From JAAYDK01 sp964543935 (GTDB lineage Bacteria; Spirochaetota; Spirochaetia; Sphaerochaetales; Sphaerochaetaceae), in contig CAZJAK010000001.1 of the NCBI GenBank assembly GCA_964543935.1, forward strand, positions 1-64,000: a DNA stretch of 64,000 nt, written 5' to 3'. Positions 34,922-44,008 of this stretch are shown in pieces. Below the pieces are notes generated by a model. It was not told the origin of the DNA. It worked only from the letters and a program-made list of their open reading frames with translations, and searched no databases. Numbering within the stretch: position 1 is the first letter of the stretch; each line of letters opens with the position of its first letter. Made by a program: the position numbers and the translations under genes.

Positions 34922-35458
34922 ATGGCGAAACGGGTGAGCTTGTTGATGGTCTACACAGGTGATGGCAAAGGCAAGACCAGTGCCGCGATGGGCTTGGCGT
35001 TGCGGTGTTACGGCCATGGCGGCCACTGTGCCGTCGCCCAGTTCATCAAAGCGCCCGAGGTGGAGACTGGCGAACGGCGCGCAGCTGTGTCGCTCGGGAT
35101 GGAGTGGCGCAATTTCGGATCTGGTTTCACCTGGATGCAAGCCGACGATACAGCCAATCGCGAGGCATGCCGGCTCGGTTGGGAAACCGCCAAGGAATGG
35201 ATGCAGTCGGGCCGTTTCGACATGGTCGTCTTGGACGAATTCACCTATCCATTGTCATTGGGCTATCTTGATGTGTCCGCTGTCTGCCTTTGGTTGGCAG
35301 ACCACAAGGGATTGGAGCATTTCCCCCATGTGGTGGTCACCGGCAGGAACGCCCCCGCACCGTTGCTGGCAGTTGCCGACTTGGTCAGCGAGATTGTGGA
35401 AGTGAAACACCATTGGCGCACAGCACGGACCAAGGCTCAAGCGATGGTGGAATATTGA
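34922..35458 (+). CDS. cobO: Cob(I)yrinic acid a,c-diamide adenosyltransferase
   Basis: 178 residues of the CobA/CobO/BtuR family. P-loop-like GDGKGKTSAAMG near residue 15, AQFIKAP, and VVLDEFTYPLSLGY are diagnostic. The enzyme adds the adenosyl group to the corrinoid cobalt to make coenzyme B12. No other cobalamin genes are in the window, so here it may act in salvage. AAGGGA precedes ATG 34922. Confidence 0.92.
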   Translation: MAKRVSLLMVYTGDGKGKTSAAMGLALRCYGHGGHCAVAQFIKAPEVETGERRAAVSLGMEWRNFGSGFTWMQADDTANREACRLGWETAKEWMQSGRFDMVVLDEFTYPLSLGYLDVSAVCLWLADHKGLEHFPHVVVTGRNAPAPLLAVADLVSEIVEVKHHWRTARTKAQAMVEY

Positions 35459-35527
35459 TTTTTGTGAAAACATAGCCGCTTGTGCAAGTAAGCCCTGATT
35501 TTTCTTCTACAAACTCAAGAAACAGGA

Positions 35528-35533
35528 TATAAT
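35528..35533 (+). promoter_or_regulatory. Probable promoter of the PHP/RloAB operon
   Basis: TATAAT (35528-35533) 20 nt before ATG 35554, with a partial -35 TCTACA 17 bp upstream. Confidence 0.55.
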
Positions 35534-35553
35534 CGCCGCATGAGGTTCTGCTG

Positions 35554-36207
35554 ATGGGATTCATCGAAGTTCATTCACACCTGTTGCCTTTCGTCGATGA
35601 CGGGGTCGGAACCAAAGAATCCTGCCTGGCGGTCCTCGAAGCGTACGCCGCAGCAGGTTTCGACCGCGTGGTCGTGACGCCGCACTTGTACAACCCGTAT
35701 GTATCCACCAGGACACAGAACATCAGGGCCATGTATGCGTGGGCGGCGCAAGAGGCCAAGCGGATGGGGCTCGCGTTGTATTTGGGCAGCGAAATTTACG
35801 TGGGGATGTCCGACAGCACCAATGTGTTGCCGTTCATGGGCAGGTTCGTGCTGGTTGAGGTCGATTACTATTCTGAACCGTTGTTCCTTGTCAACCACGC
35901 CTACACATTGCTCAAACGGGGTTACCATGTGGTGTTGGCTCATGTCGAACGGTACCGCTGGTTCTCGACAAAGAGCCCTCTGGCTGTGAAGCTGCGCGAA
36001 TTGGGTGTCCATTTCCAATGCAATGTCGACGGGGTCGAATCGGGTGTCGCCGCCAAATGGATGGCTAGTGGCTGGATAGACGTTCTGGCGGGCGACAATC
36101 ACGGGGATGCTGGTCTGCCGGCCAAATTGGCCGCCATGTTGCAACGTTATCCAGAAATATCGGCTAGGATGGAATCTCTGTTCATCGCCGATGAAGCAAT
36201 CATATAG
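35554..36207 (+). CDS. CpsB/YwqE-type PHP-domain protein-tyrosine phosphatase
   Basis: 217 residues. The PHP motifs are EVHSHLLPFVDDG (motif I), VVVTPHLYNP, LGSEIYVG, LAHVERY and DNHG near the end, which together supply a metal site. CpsB/YwqE enzymes dephosphorylate tyrosine kinases that control capsule or exopolysaccharide synthesis. No kinase or polysaccharide gene is nearby, so the substrate is open. GAGG lies 8 nt before ATG 35554. It is the first gene of a five-gene unit. Confidence 0.85.
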   Translation: MGFIEVHSHLLPFVDDGVGTKESCLAVLEAYAAAGFDRVVVTPHLYNPYVSTRTQNIRAMYAWAAQEAKRMGLALYLGSEIYVGMSDSTNVLPFMGRFVLVEVDYYSEPLFLVNHAYTLLKRGYHVVLAHVERYRWFSTKSPLAVKLRELGVHFQCNVDGVESGVAAKWMASGWIDVLAGDNHGDAGLPAKLAAMLQRYPEISARMESLFIADEAII

Positions 36208-36219
36208 GGAGGGGCTCAT

Positions 36220-37452
36220 ATGCTGCTCGACTTGACGGTTTCCAACTTCCGTTCCGTTCAGTCACCGCAAACGATCTCGTTCGAAGCCGTCAAGGACAAT
36301 CGGCTTCCCGAATCAAAGGTGGTGAGGGTTTCTGACAAATTGAAAGTGATCAAGACCAGTGCGATCATCGGTCCCAACGGAGCCGGAAAGAGCACGATGG
36401 TCAGGGCTCTGGAAGCCCTCAAGGCGATCATCGTAGCGCCGGCAGAAGTGGAGAATCCCCTTCAATTGCTGGCCGGCACTTCGTTCGCCTATTCGGAGAC
36501 GAAAGGCGGTCCTGCCAACATGGTGTTGGATTTGATCCTGGGCAGCGACGAGGCTTCCGGCTTGCCCATTGTCGGCCGTTTCACCTTCGTGGCCGACCGT
36601 GAGAAGGTCTTCGAGGAGTCGTTCTACCACATCATCGGACGTTCCAAGAAACTGATGTACGAGCGCAAGCTGATCGACGGCGACGCAGAAACCCTCGCGT
36701 ACCGCTATCGTTGGGGCAAGCTGTTCAGGGGCGAAAAGAAACGGATGCTTCCCAAGGTCACCCCGAAACAACTCTACTTGAGTGCAGCCGCCCGCAAGGG
36801 CAGTCCGACTTTGACCCCGTTGTTCCAGTGGTTCTCGGAGTCGTTGATGATCCTGCCTTTCGGGCTTTCGACCCAGAGCGAAAAGGTCATCGTGGAACAG
36901 CTGGTCAAGCATCCCGGCTGGAAAAAGCAGTTGATCGATTTCCTGTGGAGCATCGATATCACCGACATCCGTGATGTGCGCATCCAGGATGACAAGGTTG
37001 TCTTCGTCCACACCAACGTCAATCAGCATTATGCCTCGTATTTCTCCAGCGAGTCGCTCAGCCTCAGGCGTTTGACCTCGATCGCGATGGCGATGTTCGA
37101 GAGTTTCTCCAGTCCGCGCTGCTTGGTGATAGACGACTTCGGGATGCTGCTCCATCCGGCCGCCTTGGAACATCTGGTGAGCGTGTTCGAATCGGGCAAT
37201 GTCGGCAACGGTTCCCAAGTGTTGGCGGTCGATTGCAATCCTTCGTTACTGCGCGACGGGCTGCTCCGGCGCGATGCCGTGTGGTTCGCCGAGAAAAACA
37301 AGGAATCGGCGACAGTGTATTACAGCTTGGCCGACTTCAAGTTCTCTCGGTCCAAGGAACGGACGGAGATGCTCTACCTCAATGGCGCTTTCGGGGCCTT
37401 GCCGATCACCAGCGAATACAGCTTTTCCGATGACGTGAAGAAGGAGCGTTGA
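36220..37452 (+). CDS. AAA ATPase, RloA/AbiLi-like, with atypical Walker B
   Basis: 410 residues. The N-terminus LDLTVSNFRSVQ is typical of SMC/OLD-like AAA_21 ATPases, with Walker A GPNGAGKST at 51-59. Walker B reads CLVIDDFGMLLHP: the catalytic Glu of the usual IDE is an Asp (D305-D306). Its next gene is an RloB-like protein, so the pair matches RloA/RloB, which corresponds to the AbiL phage-defence system (AbiLi/AbiLii). GGGAGG precedes ATG 36220. It lies 12 bp after the PHP gene and its stop is 2 bp before the RloB-like ATG. Confidence 0.8.
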   Translation: MLLDLTVSNFRSVQSPQTISFEAVKDNRLPESKVVRVSDKLKVIKTSAIIGPNGAGKSTMVRALEALKAIIVAPAEVENPLQLLAGTSFAYSETKGGPANMVLDLILGSDEASGLPIVGRFTFVADREKVFEESFYHIIGRSKKLMYERKLIDGDAETLAYRYRWGKLFRGEKKRMLPKVTPKQLYLSAAARKGSPTLTPLFQWFSESLMILPFGLSTQSEKVIVEQLVKHPGWKKQLIDFLWSIDITDIRDVRIQDDKVVFVHTNVNQHYASYFSSESLSLRRLTSIAMAMFESFSSPRCLVIDDFGMLLHPAALEHLVSVFESGNVGNGSQVLAVDCNPSLLRDGLLRRDAVWFAEKNKESATVYYSLADFKFSRSKERTEMLYLNGAFGALPITSEYSFSDDVKKER

Positions 37453-37454
37453 AC

Positions 37455-38099
37455 ATGAAGAGAAAAAAAGTCCATCAAGAGCCAAGGAAATCGATGTTGA
37501 TCGTAACCTCGACCGAGGCGGAGGCACTCTACTTCTCCCAGATGCGCAAAGATTGCCGTTACACCAACTTGACGGTCCGCTGGGGTGAAGGTGCGGCGAG
37601 CCTCGATGAATTGATCTCCGAGACGGCCCGCATCCGTACAGCTGGAAAATTCGACAACGCTTGGGCGGTGTTTGGATTCGACGCCTTCACGGTCACATGG
37701 GATCACGTCAGAAGCGCCTTGGAGAAAGCCGAAACCAAGAAGATCAAGCTTGCGTGGAACAATCCTGGTTTTCCATTGTGGTACCTGTTGCATATCCAAG
37801 CTCCCCGCTTGCCGATCGGCGACATGGCAGTGGTGGTGAACTCGTTGCGTGGCCATCTGGCAAAATTCGATCCGGGGGCCCAGTATCTGTTGCAAGAAGG
37901 CAACTCGCTCCACCTGCGCCTGTTCCCGTTGAAAGCTCAGGCGGTGTTGAACGCTGGTGCCTACAACGCCTTGACCGAGCGGCGCAATGGAGGAATGCAG
38001 TCGACCACGATGGTCCGTCTGCTCAGCGAAATCACCGAATGGTGCGGCTTGGCCGACATCTCCCATAACCAAAAACTGATCGGATTGAAGAATTCATGA
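37455..38099 (+). CDS. RloB/AbiLii-like protein with degenerate acidic motifs
   Basis: 214 residues. The RloB layout is visible: a basic N-terminus, LIVTSTEAEALYF (15-27) where canonical members have a CEGExTE-type motif, AVFGFDAF (71-78) in place of the VFDRDEF-type motif, and AWNNPGFPLWYLLH (100-113), which matches the canonical SNPxFExWLLLH-type segment. Compared with the consensus as I remember it, several presumed catalytic acids are replaced. ATG 37455 has AAGGAG 8 nt upstream; the TTG at 37449 is too close. Its stop overlaps the LuxR gene (ATGA). Confidence 0.75.
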   Translation: MKRKKVHQEPRKSMLIVTSTEAEALYFSQMRKDCRYTNLTVRWGEGAASLDELISETARIRTAGKFDNAWAVFGFDAFTVTWDHVRSALEKAETKKIKLAWNNPGFPLWYLLHIQAPRLPIGDMAVVVNSLRGHLAKFDPGAQYLLQEGNSLHLRLFPLKAQAVLNAGAYNALTERRNGGMQSTTMVRLLSEITEWCGLADISHNQKLIGLKNS

Positions 38100-38986
38100 C
38101 GATGCTCGGACAGGGGCTTTCCATCCTGTTGTACATGTTTGCTTTCGCCACGGGGTGCATGACCTTGGTGCTCTCCGTGGTGTTCCATTTGCGTGAATCG
38201 TACCAATGGACTAAATACTTCATCGTCTTCCATTCATCGCTCCTGCTGGTCATCGTGTTGCAAGTCCTGCACGTGTTCGTCAATGTATTTGTCGGCGATA
38301 CGCTCGGGGCGGTCCTTTCCTATGTGATCAAAGCTTTGTTGGCGGCCAATGTCAGCTTCCTCATGGTGTTCATCCCTTATTTCACCACTTGGGTGATCGC
38401 GCAACCGTGGCGCAATCCCTACAAGGCCGTATTTTTCTTAATTGCGGCGGCCTACACGGCCTTGTCGGTCCTCGACACGGTGTTCCTCACCATCAAAGCG
38501 CTTGAATCATGGATGGTGGTCGTCTTTTGCTTGGTGATCTTTTTCTGCGTCGGCACGATCGTGGTCAACCTCAAGACCATCAAGCGCCACGACGTGCGCA
38601 CGGTGAGCAATGCCATCATCATCCTCTCGTTCGTCATGATGCCGTTGCTGGTAGTCAGCGTGTTCATCCCGACTGTGCGCTACATCACCTATCCGTTGTA
38701 CTTCATGGCCTTCTCGATCATCATCCTGGTCTACCTGTTCATTTACTTCCGACGCATCCCGCAAGAGGTGCCCAAAGTCCTGACCATCGAGAGCTTGGAG
38801 AAGTATCACATCACCGAACGGGAATTCTCGGTGATCCAGTTGATCAAGGCCGGGCAGACCAACAAGGAAATAGCCGACAAGCTTGACATCTCGGTGAACA
38901 CGGTGAACAATCATGTGGCGAACATCTATGCCAAGATGCAGGTACGCAGCCGTATCGACTTGTTGAACGCGCTGCATGAAGCCTGA
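38096..38986 (+). CDS. LuxR-type regulator with seven-helix membrane domain
   Basis: 296 residues. Seven hydrophobic helices (about 8-30, 42-66, 68-95, 110-130, 137-158, 172-192, 198-217) are followed by a LuxR/FixJ helix-turn-helix: ITEREFSVIQLIKAGQTNKEIADKLDISVNTVNNHV (about 235-275). A membrane sensor tied directly to DNA binding is implied; the signal is unknown. The start ATG lies inside the RloB-like stop codon, so it is made with that protein. The hydrolase gene begins 13 bp after its stop. Confidence 0.88.
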   Translation: MTMLGQGLSILLYMFAFATGCMTLVLSVVFHLRESYQWTKYFIVFHSSLLLVIVLQVLHVFVNVFVGDTLGAVLSYVIKALLAANVSFLMVFIPYFTTWVIAQPWRNPYKAVFFLIAAAYTALSVLDTVFLTIKALESWMVVVFCLVIFFCVGTIVVNLKTIKRHDVRTVSNAIIILSFVMMPLLVVSVFIPTVRYITYPLYFMAFSIIILVYLFIYFRRIPQEVPKVLTIESLEKYHITEREFSVIQLIKAGQTNKEIADKLDISVNTVNNHVANIYAKMQVRSRIDLLNALHEA

Positions 38987-38999
38987 CGGAGGGACCGTT

Positions 39000-39803
39000 A
39001 TGGAAGGCCAAGCGTTGCCTCAAGTGCGCCGGTGCGCGCGTCCGATCGTGTTGACCCACCCAGAGGGTGCCGACAGGGCCATCGTGGCCTGCCATGGGTT
39101 CACCGGGTATGCCGGGGAGTTGGCTTTGCCCGCCAAGCGGTTGTTCGAAGCAGGGTTCGACGTCTATGTGCCGCGCTATCCGGGACACGGCACCAACGGC
39201 AAGGATTTCATGGCCAGCACTGCTGAGGATTGGATGGGTGCTGCCGAGCGCCAACTGGACGAACTGGAAGGCAAGTACCAGGGCATTTCATTGATGGGCC
39301 ATTCGATGGGAGGTGCCATCGCCGTCGTCGCAGCCCGGCATCGGAACATTGAAAAGATGGTCCTCTATGCACCAGCGTTGGCGTTGCCGACCATTCCGGT
39401 CAGAACGATAAGGTTTCTCAGCCATTTCATCAAGCGCAAAGGCCGCCCGTGGGCTCGCGATCCACGCTATGTGTTCTTCGATGAACGCGATCCGGATGAC
39501 GACGAGTTCCTCGGACGCGAGTATTGGTCGTACCTCTATCCCGCCCAAGTGCTGGAATTGTTGCGGATCAAGGAGCGCGCAGTGGAAGCTTTGCCTGAAG
39601 TGAAGGCCGATATCTTGGTGTTCACTGGCGGCGAGGATGCGGTGATACCGCAGGAAGTCGGCCCGCTTGTCTTGTCGACCGGCAAAGGCAAGAACAATTG
39701 GATCCATCTGCCACTGGCCAGCCATTTGATTCCCTATGATAAGGATGAAAGTTCGCGCGAACAGGCCATGAACCGCACGGTGGCATGGTTGACCCAGTCA
39801 TAG
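39000..39803 (+). CDS. Alpha/beta hydrolase (carboxylesterase/monoacylglycerol lipase type)
   Basis: 267 residues. ACHGFTGYAGE forms the oxyanion region. The nucleophile elbow is GHSMGG, the acid is in FTGGEDAVIP and the His in LASHLIPYDKD, as in Est30-type esterases. No signal peptide. ATG 39000 has GGAGG 7 nt upstream. It is the last gene of the PHP-to-hydrolase unit and overlaps the convergent S41 peptidase gene by 6 bp. The natural ester substrate is unknown. Confidence 0.87.
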   Translation: MEGQALPQVRRCARPIVLTHPEGADRAIVACHGFTGYAGELALPAKRLFEAGFDVYVPRYPGHGTNGKDFMASTAEDWMGAAERQLDELEGKYQGISLMGHSMGGAIAVVAARHRNIEKMVLYAPALALPTIPVRTIRFLSHFIKRKGRPWARDPRYVFFDERDPDDDEFLGREYWSYLYPAQVLELLRIKERAVEALPEVKADILVFTGGEDAVIPQEVGPLVLSTGKGKNNWIHLPLASHLIPYDKDESSREQAMNRTVAWLTQS

Positions 39804-41039
39804 CCGCACGATTGTCTCGACGACCGTATCGATCCCGTTGCGGATGTCCTCGGCATCAAGCTCAATTTCCACATCGGGCATCAGCGAGCCATCTGGTGCG
39901 CCATCGGCATGGAAATATTTGGTCGAATACCCGACTTGGTGCAAGCTAGCCGGCAACGTGAAGCGTTTGACCTCGCCGTAATGACTGGCACTGCCTCCAG
40001 AGGGGGTGCCCGCGAGGGTGCAATCGGTCCGGGCTTTGAGATGCAATGCGTTGAGGATCGCCGATGAGAAGGTCGAGCTGCCGATCAGAGCGAACAGTTG
40101 AAAGCCGTAGGACTTCTGGAGTCGGCCCAGCAACTTCACTGTTGGTTCGAACAGGCGTGAATCGCCCCCACCGTTGTAACGCAGGTCCACGATGACTTTT
40201 TGCGGATGCTTGGCCATGATGGCTTGCTCGATGTCGGCATTGAAGTCGTCCAGTGGGTAAGCGTTGTCCTCGGAGCACCGGTTGTATTGGATGAACACCA
40301 CCGCAGATGTCCCCATGTCAACGATCCGGTAGAATTCGGTCCCCGGGGATGTCGGAGGACGATTGGTTTGCAAGTAGCTGTATTCCATCCCCGGTTCGGC
40401 AAGCGGGATGGTCACTTCAATCTCTTGGCCGTCGGTTGTGATGGTGAACAGGCAACTGCCAACTTGGTCGATGATCCGGCAGTGCCCAAGCGCAGAAGCG
40501 TTGCGCATCAGACGGGCACACTGCTGCATCCGCCACACCTCGTTGTCCGCACTCACATATGATTCTAGGACGCGGGCGACATCCTCGATCGGTGTACCGT
40601 TGATGGCAGTCACGCAACCTCCCACCAGATCAGCATAAGGTGAGGCAATGGCCGTGACAACATGACGTCCTCCGATTGGAGTGAGTTGGATAGCCAGATA
40701 GCGCATCGAGGAGGCCACCGCCGTAGAAGCAGTGACCGTGGTGTGCGAATCCCCCATCAAGGCGGCCAACCGACAGAGCGCAAAGTAAAAGGCGGTCTGG
40801 TCCAAATTGTCTGCTTGGCTGAACACCTCTGCGCACGCATCAGCGAACACATCGGCCTTGACGTTGGCCCACGGGTTTTTATGGCGGTCCGCCAACGTCG
40901 TGGCGAAGGTCTTCAAGTCGGATGCTTGCGAGAGCGCTAAAGAGCTCTCATTGAGAAACGGATGGTGCAACTGCGCACGAGCTGGACCGATTGCCCCGAA
41001 CACGGCAACGGTGAGCAGCATCAACCTGAAAAGGAACAT
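39798..41039 (-). CDS. Exported S41-family peptidase
   Basis: 413 residues. A signal peptide (MFLFRLMLLTVAVFGAIGPARA) is followed by a helical domain, a PDZ-less middle and the S41 core: KVIVDLRYNGGGDSR, then IGSSTFSSA with the catalytic Ser, and the GTPSGGSASHYGE loop. It is probably a periplasmic C-terminal-processing-like protease of unknown target. I chose ATG 41039 because it begins the signal peptide; a promoter ends 6 nt before it and there is no Shine-Dalgarno. Confidence 0.87.
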   Translation of the reverse strand: MFLFRLMLLTVAVFGAIGPARAQLHHPFLNESSLALSQASDLKTFATTLADRHKNPWANVKADVFADACAEVFSQADNLDQTAFYFALCRLAALMGDSHTTVTASTAVASSMRYLAIQLTPIGGRHVVTAIASPYADLVGGCVTAINGTPIEDVARVLESYVSADNEVWRMQQCARLMRNASALGHCRIIDQVGSCLFTITTDGQEIEVTIPLAEPGMEYSYLQTNRPPTSPGTEFYRIVDMGTSAVVFIQYNRCSEDNAYPLDDFNADIEQAIMAKHPQKVIVDLRYNGGGDSRLFEPTVKLLGRLQKSYGFQLFALIGSSTFSSAILNALHLKARTDCTLAGTPSGGSASHYGEVKRFTLPASLHQVGYSTKYFHADGAPDGSLMPDVEIELDAEDIRNGIDTVVETIVRL

Positions 41040-41045
41040 GTCCCG

Positions 41046-41074
41046 ATGATAACGCGTTGCGATTCGTGATGCAA
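41046..41074 (-). promoter_or_regulatory. Promoter of the S41 peptidase gene (leaderless)
   Basis: Minus strand TTGCAT (41074-41069), 17 bp, TATCAT (41051-41046), then 6 nt to ATG 41039. Confidence 0.7.
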
Positions 41075-41110
41075 TCGGGGTGATTGTTGGCTGTCTGTCG
41101 ATGTTCAATG

Positions 41111-41137
41111 TTGCCACTTTTTCCTTTTTGCTATAAA
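41111..41137 (+). promoter_or_regulatory. Promoter of gltX
   Basis: Extended -10 TGC-TATAAA (41129-41137) with TTGCCA (41111-41116) at a short 15-bp spacing. The pyrimidine run between them is notable. Confidence 0.5.
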
Positions 41138-41189
41138 ACTGTAGCAGCCGGGCCATCAAGGCACCGGGCAGTCAGGAGGAAGCCTTTCC

Positions 41190-42671
41190 ATGGATGTTCG
41201 GGTCCGCTATGCCCCGTCACCGACGGGATTGCAACACATCGGCGGCGTCAGGACGGCGCTGTTCAACTATTTCTTTGCCAAAAGTCAAGGCGGCACCTTC
41301 ATCCTGCGGGTCGAAGACACCGATCAGGGACGTTCCACCGACGAAGCATTGCAGGACCTCTACGACACGCTGCAATGGTTGGGTGTCAAGTGGGACGAGG
41401 GTCCCATCGTGGGCGGCCCCTATGGTCCGTACATCCAAAGCGAGCGCTTCGCAATCTACCAGGAATATGCCCGGCAGTTGGTCGAGTCGGGCAAGGCCTA
41501 TCCGTGTTACTGTTCGGAGGAGCGCTTGGAACAGGTCCGACAGCAACAGGTTGCCGCCAAAGCCCAGGAGCAGGGCTACGACCGCCACTGCCGCAACCTC
41601 GACGCCGACCAAAAGGCCGCCTATGAGCGACAAGGCCTCAGGCCGGTCATTCGGTTGAAGGTTCCCCTCGAGGGGAGCACGACCTTCCACGATGTGCTGA
41701 TGGGTGACATCACCCGCAAGAACCGCGATGTCAATCCCGATCCGGTATTGCTCAAGTCGGACGGATTCCCTACCTATCACTTGGCCAACGTCATCGACGA
41801 TCATCTGATGGGCATCACCCATATCATGCGGGCTCAGGAATGGATTCCTTCGGGACCGTTGCACATCCTGCTGTACGAAGCGTTCGGCTGGAAAGCCCCG
41901 CTGTACTGCCATTGGCCCAGGGTGATGGGCAAGGACGGCCAGAAACTCTCCAAGCGGCACGGATCGACTTCGGTGCGTGAATTCAAGGAGAAGGGCTACT
42001 TGCCCGAAGCCCTCATGAATTATGTGAGCATGGTCGGGTGGTCTTACGACGGGGTCAAGGAGTTCTTCAGCAAGGAGGAACTCGAACGGCTGTTCGTGTT
42101 GGAGAAGATCAACAAAGCTCCCGGAGTGTTCGACTACAAGAAGCTGGATTGGTACAACGGGATGTACATCAGGGCAAAGAGCGATGCCGAGTTGGTTGCG
42201 TTGATCACGCCCTACTTGGTGCGGTCCTCGTTGGTGGCCGACCCGCCGACGGAGGCCCAACATGCCACGATTCTTGCTTTGGTGCCGGTCGTGAAAGAAC
42301 GCCTCAAGGTCCTATCCGACGTGGTCGACATGACCCGCTTCGTCTTTGCCGACATTCCCGCTCCGTCGGTCGAGGAATTGTTGCCCAAGAACCAAGATGT
42401 CGCGACGACTCTGGCGGCATTGCAAAAGGCGGTAGCGGTTATCTCGGACATGGGCCGGCGCAGCGACGAGGAACTCGAACAGGAGATGGCTTCGATCGCC
42501 CAATCGATGGGGATCAAGATCAACGGGATTTTCATGCCGGTGCGCATGGCTGTCACCGGCAGCACGGTGAGCCCTCCTCTGTTCGATTCAATCAGATTGT
42601 TGGGTTTTGAGCACGCAATGGTCCGCCTAGAACGGGCGGTAGCGATACTTACGCGAGAAATGGGGAAGTGA
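41190..42671 (+). CDS. gltX: Glutamyl-tRNA synthetase
   Basis: 493 residues, class I. RYAPSPTGLQHIGGVRTALFNY (HIGH region, residues 6-27) and KLSKRHGS (KMSKS region, near 252) are diagnostic, and the C-terminal helical anticodon-binding domain is present. It charges tRNA-Glu; no decision on a non-discriminating role is possible from this sequence. AGGAGG precedes ATG 41190. It starts a block with glyS and tyrS. Confidence 0.95.
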   Translation: MDVRVRYAPSPTGLQHIGGVRTALFNYFFAKSQGGTFILRVEDTDQGRSTDEALQDLYDTLQWLGVKWDEGPIVGGPYGPYIQSERFAIYQEYARQLVESGKAYPCYCSEERLEQVRQQQVAAKAQEQGYDRHCRNLDADQKAAYERQGLRPVIRLKVPLEGSTTFHDVLMGDITRKNRDVNPDPVLLKSDGFPTYHLANVIDDHLMGITHIMRAQEWIPSGPLHILLYEAFGWKAPLYCHWPRVMGKDGQKLSKRHGSTSVREFKEKGYLPEALMNYVSMVGWSYDGVKEFFSKEELERLFVLEKINKAPGVFDYKKLDWYNGMYIRAKSDAELVALITPYLVRSSLVADPPTEAQHATILALVPVVKERLKVLSDVVDMTRFVFADIPAPSVEELLPKNQDVATTLAALQKAVAVISDMGRRSDEELEQEMASIAQSMGIKINGIFMPVRMAVTGSTVSPPLFDSIRLLGFEHAMVRLERAVAILTREMGK

Positions 42672-42673
42672 AC

Positions 42674-43999
42674 ATGGGTGAAGTTACGATGGACAAGCTG
42701 GTCTCTTTGTGCAAGCGGCGCGGTTTCATTTATCAGTCGAGCGAAATTTATGGTGGGCTCACCGGCGCTTACGACTACGGCCCGCTTGGTGTGCAATTGA
42801 AAAACAACATCCGTGATTTCTGGTGGAAGGAGATGACCCAGCTTCACGACGACATCGTCGGCCTGGACGCCTCCATCCTCATGCATCCGCGTGTCTGGGA
42901 GGCCTCCGGCCATGTCTCGAACTTCACCGATCCGATGGTGGACTGCAAGCAATGCAAGAGCCGCTTCAGGGCCGACCAAATCGACCTCAACGGGGCCTGT
43001 CCGACGTGCGGGACCAAAGGATCGTTCACCGAGCCGCGCAACTTCAACTTGATGTTCGCCACCCATATCGGCCCGGTCCACGACGACGCCTCGATCGTGT
43101 ACTTGCGTCCTGAGACTGCTCAAGGCATCTATGTCGATTTCAAGAACATCGTGCAAAGCAGCCGGGTGAAGGTCCCCTTCGGTATCGCCCAAGTCGGCAA
43201 GAGCTTCCGCAACGAGATCACCACCAAGAATTTCATCTTCCGCTCGTGCGAGTTCGAGCAGATGGAGATGCAATTCTTCTGCAAACCGGGTACGGACGAG
43301 CAGTGGTTCCCGTATTGGCGCCAGCAGCGCATGGCCTTTTATCACAAAATGGGCATCAAGCCCGATTCGTTGCGCTGGCACCAGCACGGTCCGGATGAGT
43401 TGGCCTTCTATGCCAAGGACGCCTACGACATTCAATTCTTGTTCCCGATGGGTTGGCAAGAGCTTGAGGGTGTGCACAGCAGGACCGATTACGATTTGTC
43501 GCAGCACCAGAAATTCAGCGGCAAAGACATGACCTACCTCGACCAAGAAAGCGGCGAGCGCTACATCCCCTATGTGGTGGAAACCTCGGCTGGCTTGACC
43601 CGCAACGTCCTGATGGCCCTATCCGACGGTTACGAGGAGCAACAACTCCCCGATGGCGATGTGCGGACCGTCCTGCATTTCCATCCGGCCATCGCTCCGG
43701 TGACCGTGGCGGTTCTACCGTTGGTCAAAAAGGACGGGCTCGGGGAATTCGCTGAAAAACTCGAACATGACTTGCGTGAGGATTTCACCACCTTCTTCGA
43801 TCTCAGCGGGGCCATCGGGCGTCGTTACCGCCGGATGGACGAGATCGGTACCCCGTATTGCGTGACAGTCGATTACCAGACCTTGCAGGACAACACCGTG
43901 ACCTTGCGCTTGAGGGATTCCATGGAACAGCTGAGGGTGTCGATCGATGCATTGCCATCCGAGATCCGCAAGCAGACCAAGCAGTACAAACGGGTGTAG
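42674..43999 (+). CDS. glyS: Glycyl-tRNA synthetase (single-chain, alpha2 type)
   Basis: 441 residues, class II. GFIYQSSEIYGGLTGAYDYGPLG at the start, the PETAQGIYVDFKN motif 2 region, IAQVGKSFRNEI, and the C-terminal anticodon-binding domain identify the eukaryote/archaea-like homodimeric GlyRS found in some bacteria, not the alpha2beta2 GlyQS pair. ATG 42674 lies 2 bp after the gltX stop with GGGGAAG upstream; ATG 42689 is an alternative. Confidence 0.95.
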   Translation: MGEVTMDKLVSLCKRRGFIYQSSEIYGGLTGAYDYGPLGVQLKNNIRDFWWKEMTQLHDDIVGLDASILMHPRVWEASGHVSNFTDPMVDCKQCKSRFRADQIDLNGACPTCGTKGSFTEPRNFNLMFATHIGPVHDDASIVYLRPETAQGIYVDFKNIVQSSRVKVPFGIAQVGKSFRNEITTKNFIFRSCEFEQMEMQFFCKPGTDEQWFPYWRQQRMAFYHKMGIKPDSLRWHQHGPDELAFYAKDAYDIQFLFPMGWQELEGVHSRTDYDLSQHQKFSGKDMTYLDQESGERYIPYVVETSAGLTRNVLMALSDGYEEQQLPDGDVRTVLHFHPAIAPVTVAVLPLVKKDGLGEFAEKLEHDLREDFTTFFDLSGAIGRRYRRMDEIGTPYCVTVDYQTLQDNTVTLRLRDSMEQLRVSIDALPSEIRKQTKQYKRV

Positions 44000-44008
44000 G
44001 AGAAGATG

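Noticed and set aside
35459..35527. Terminator after cobO
   Set aside because: Only a 4-bp stem (CTTG/CAAG) is seen, too weak to call despite T-rich sequence downstream.
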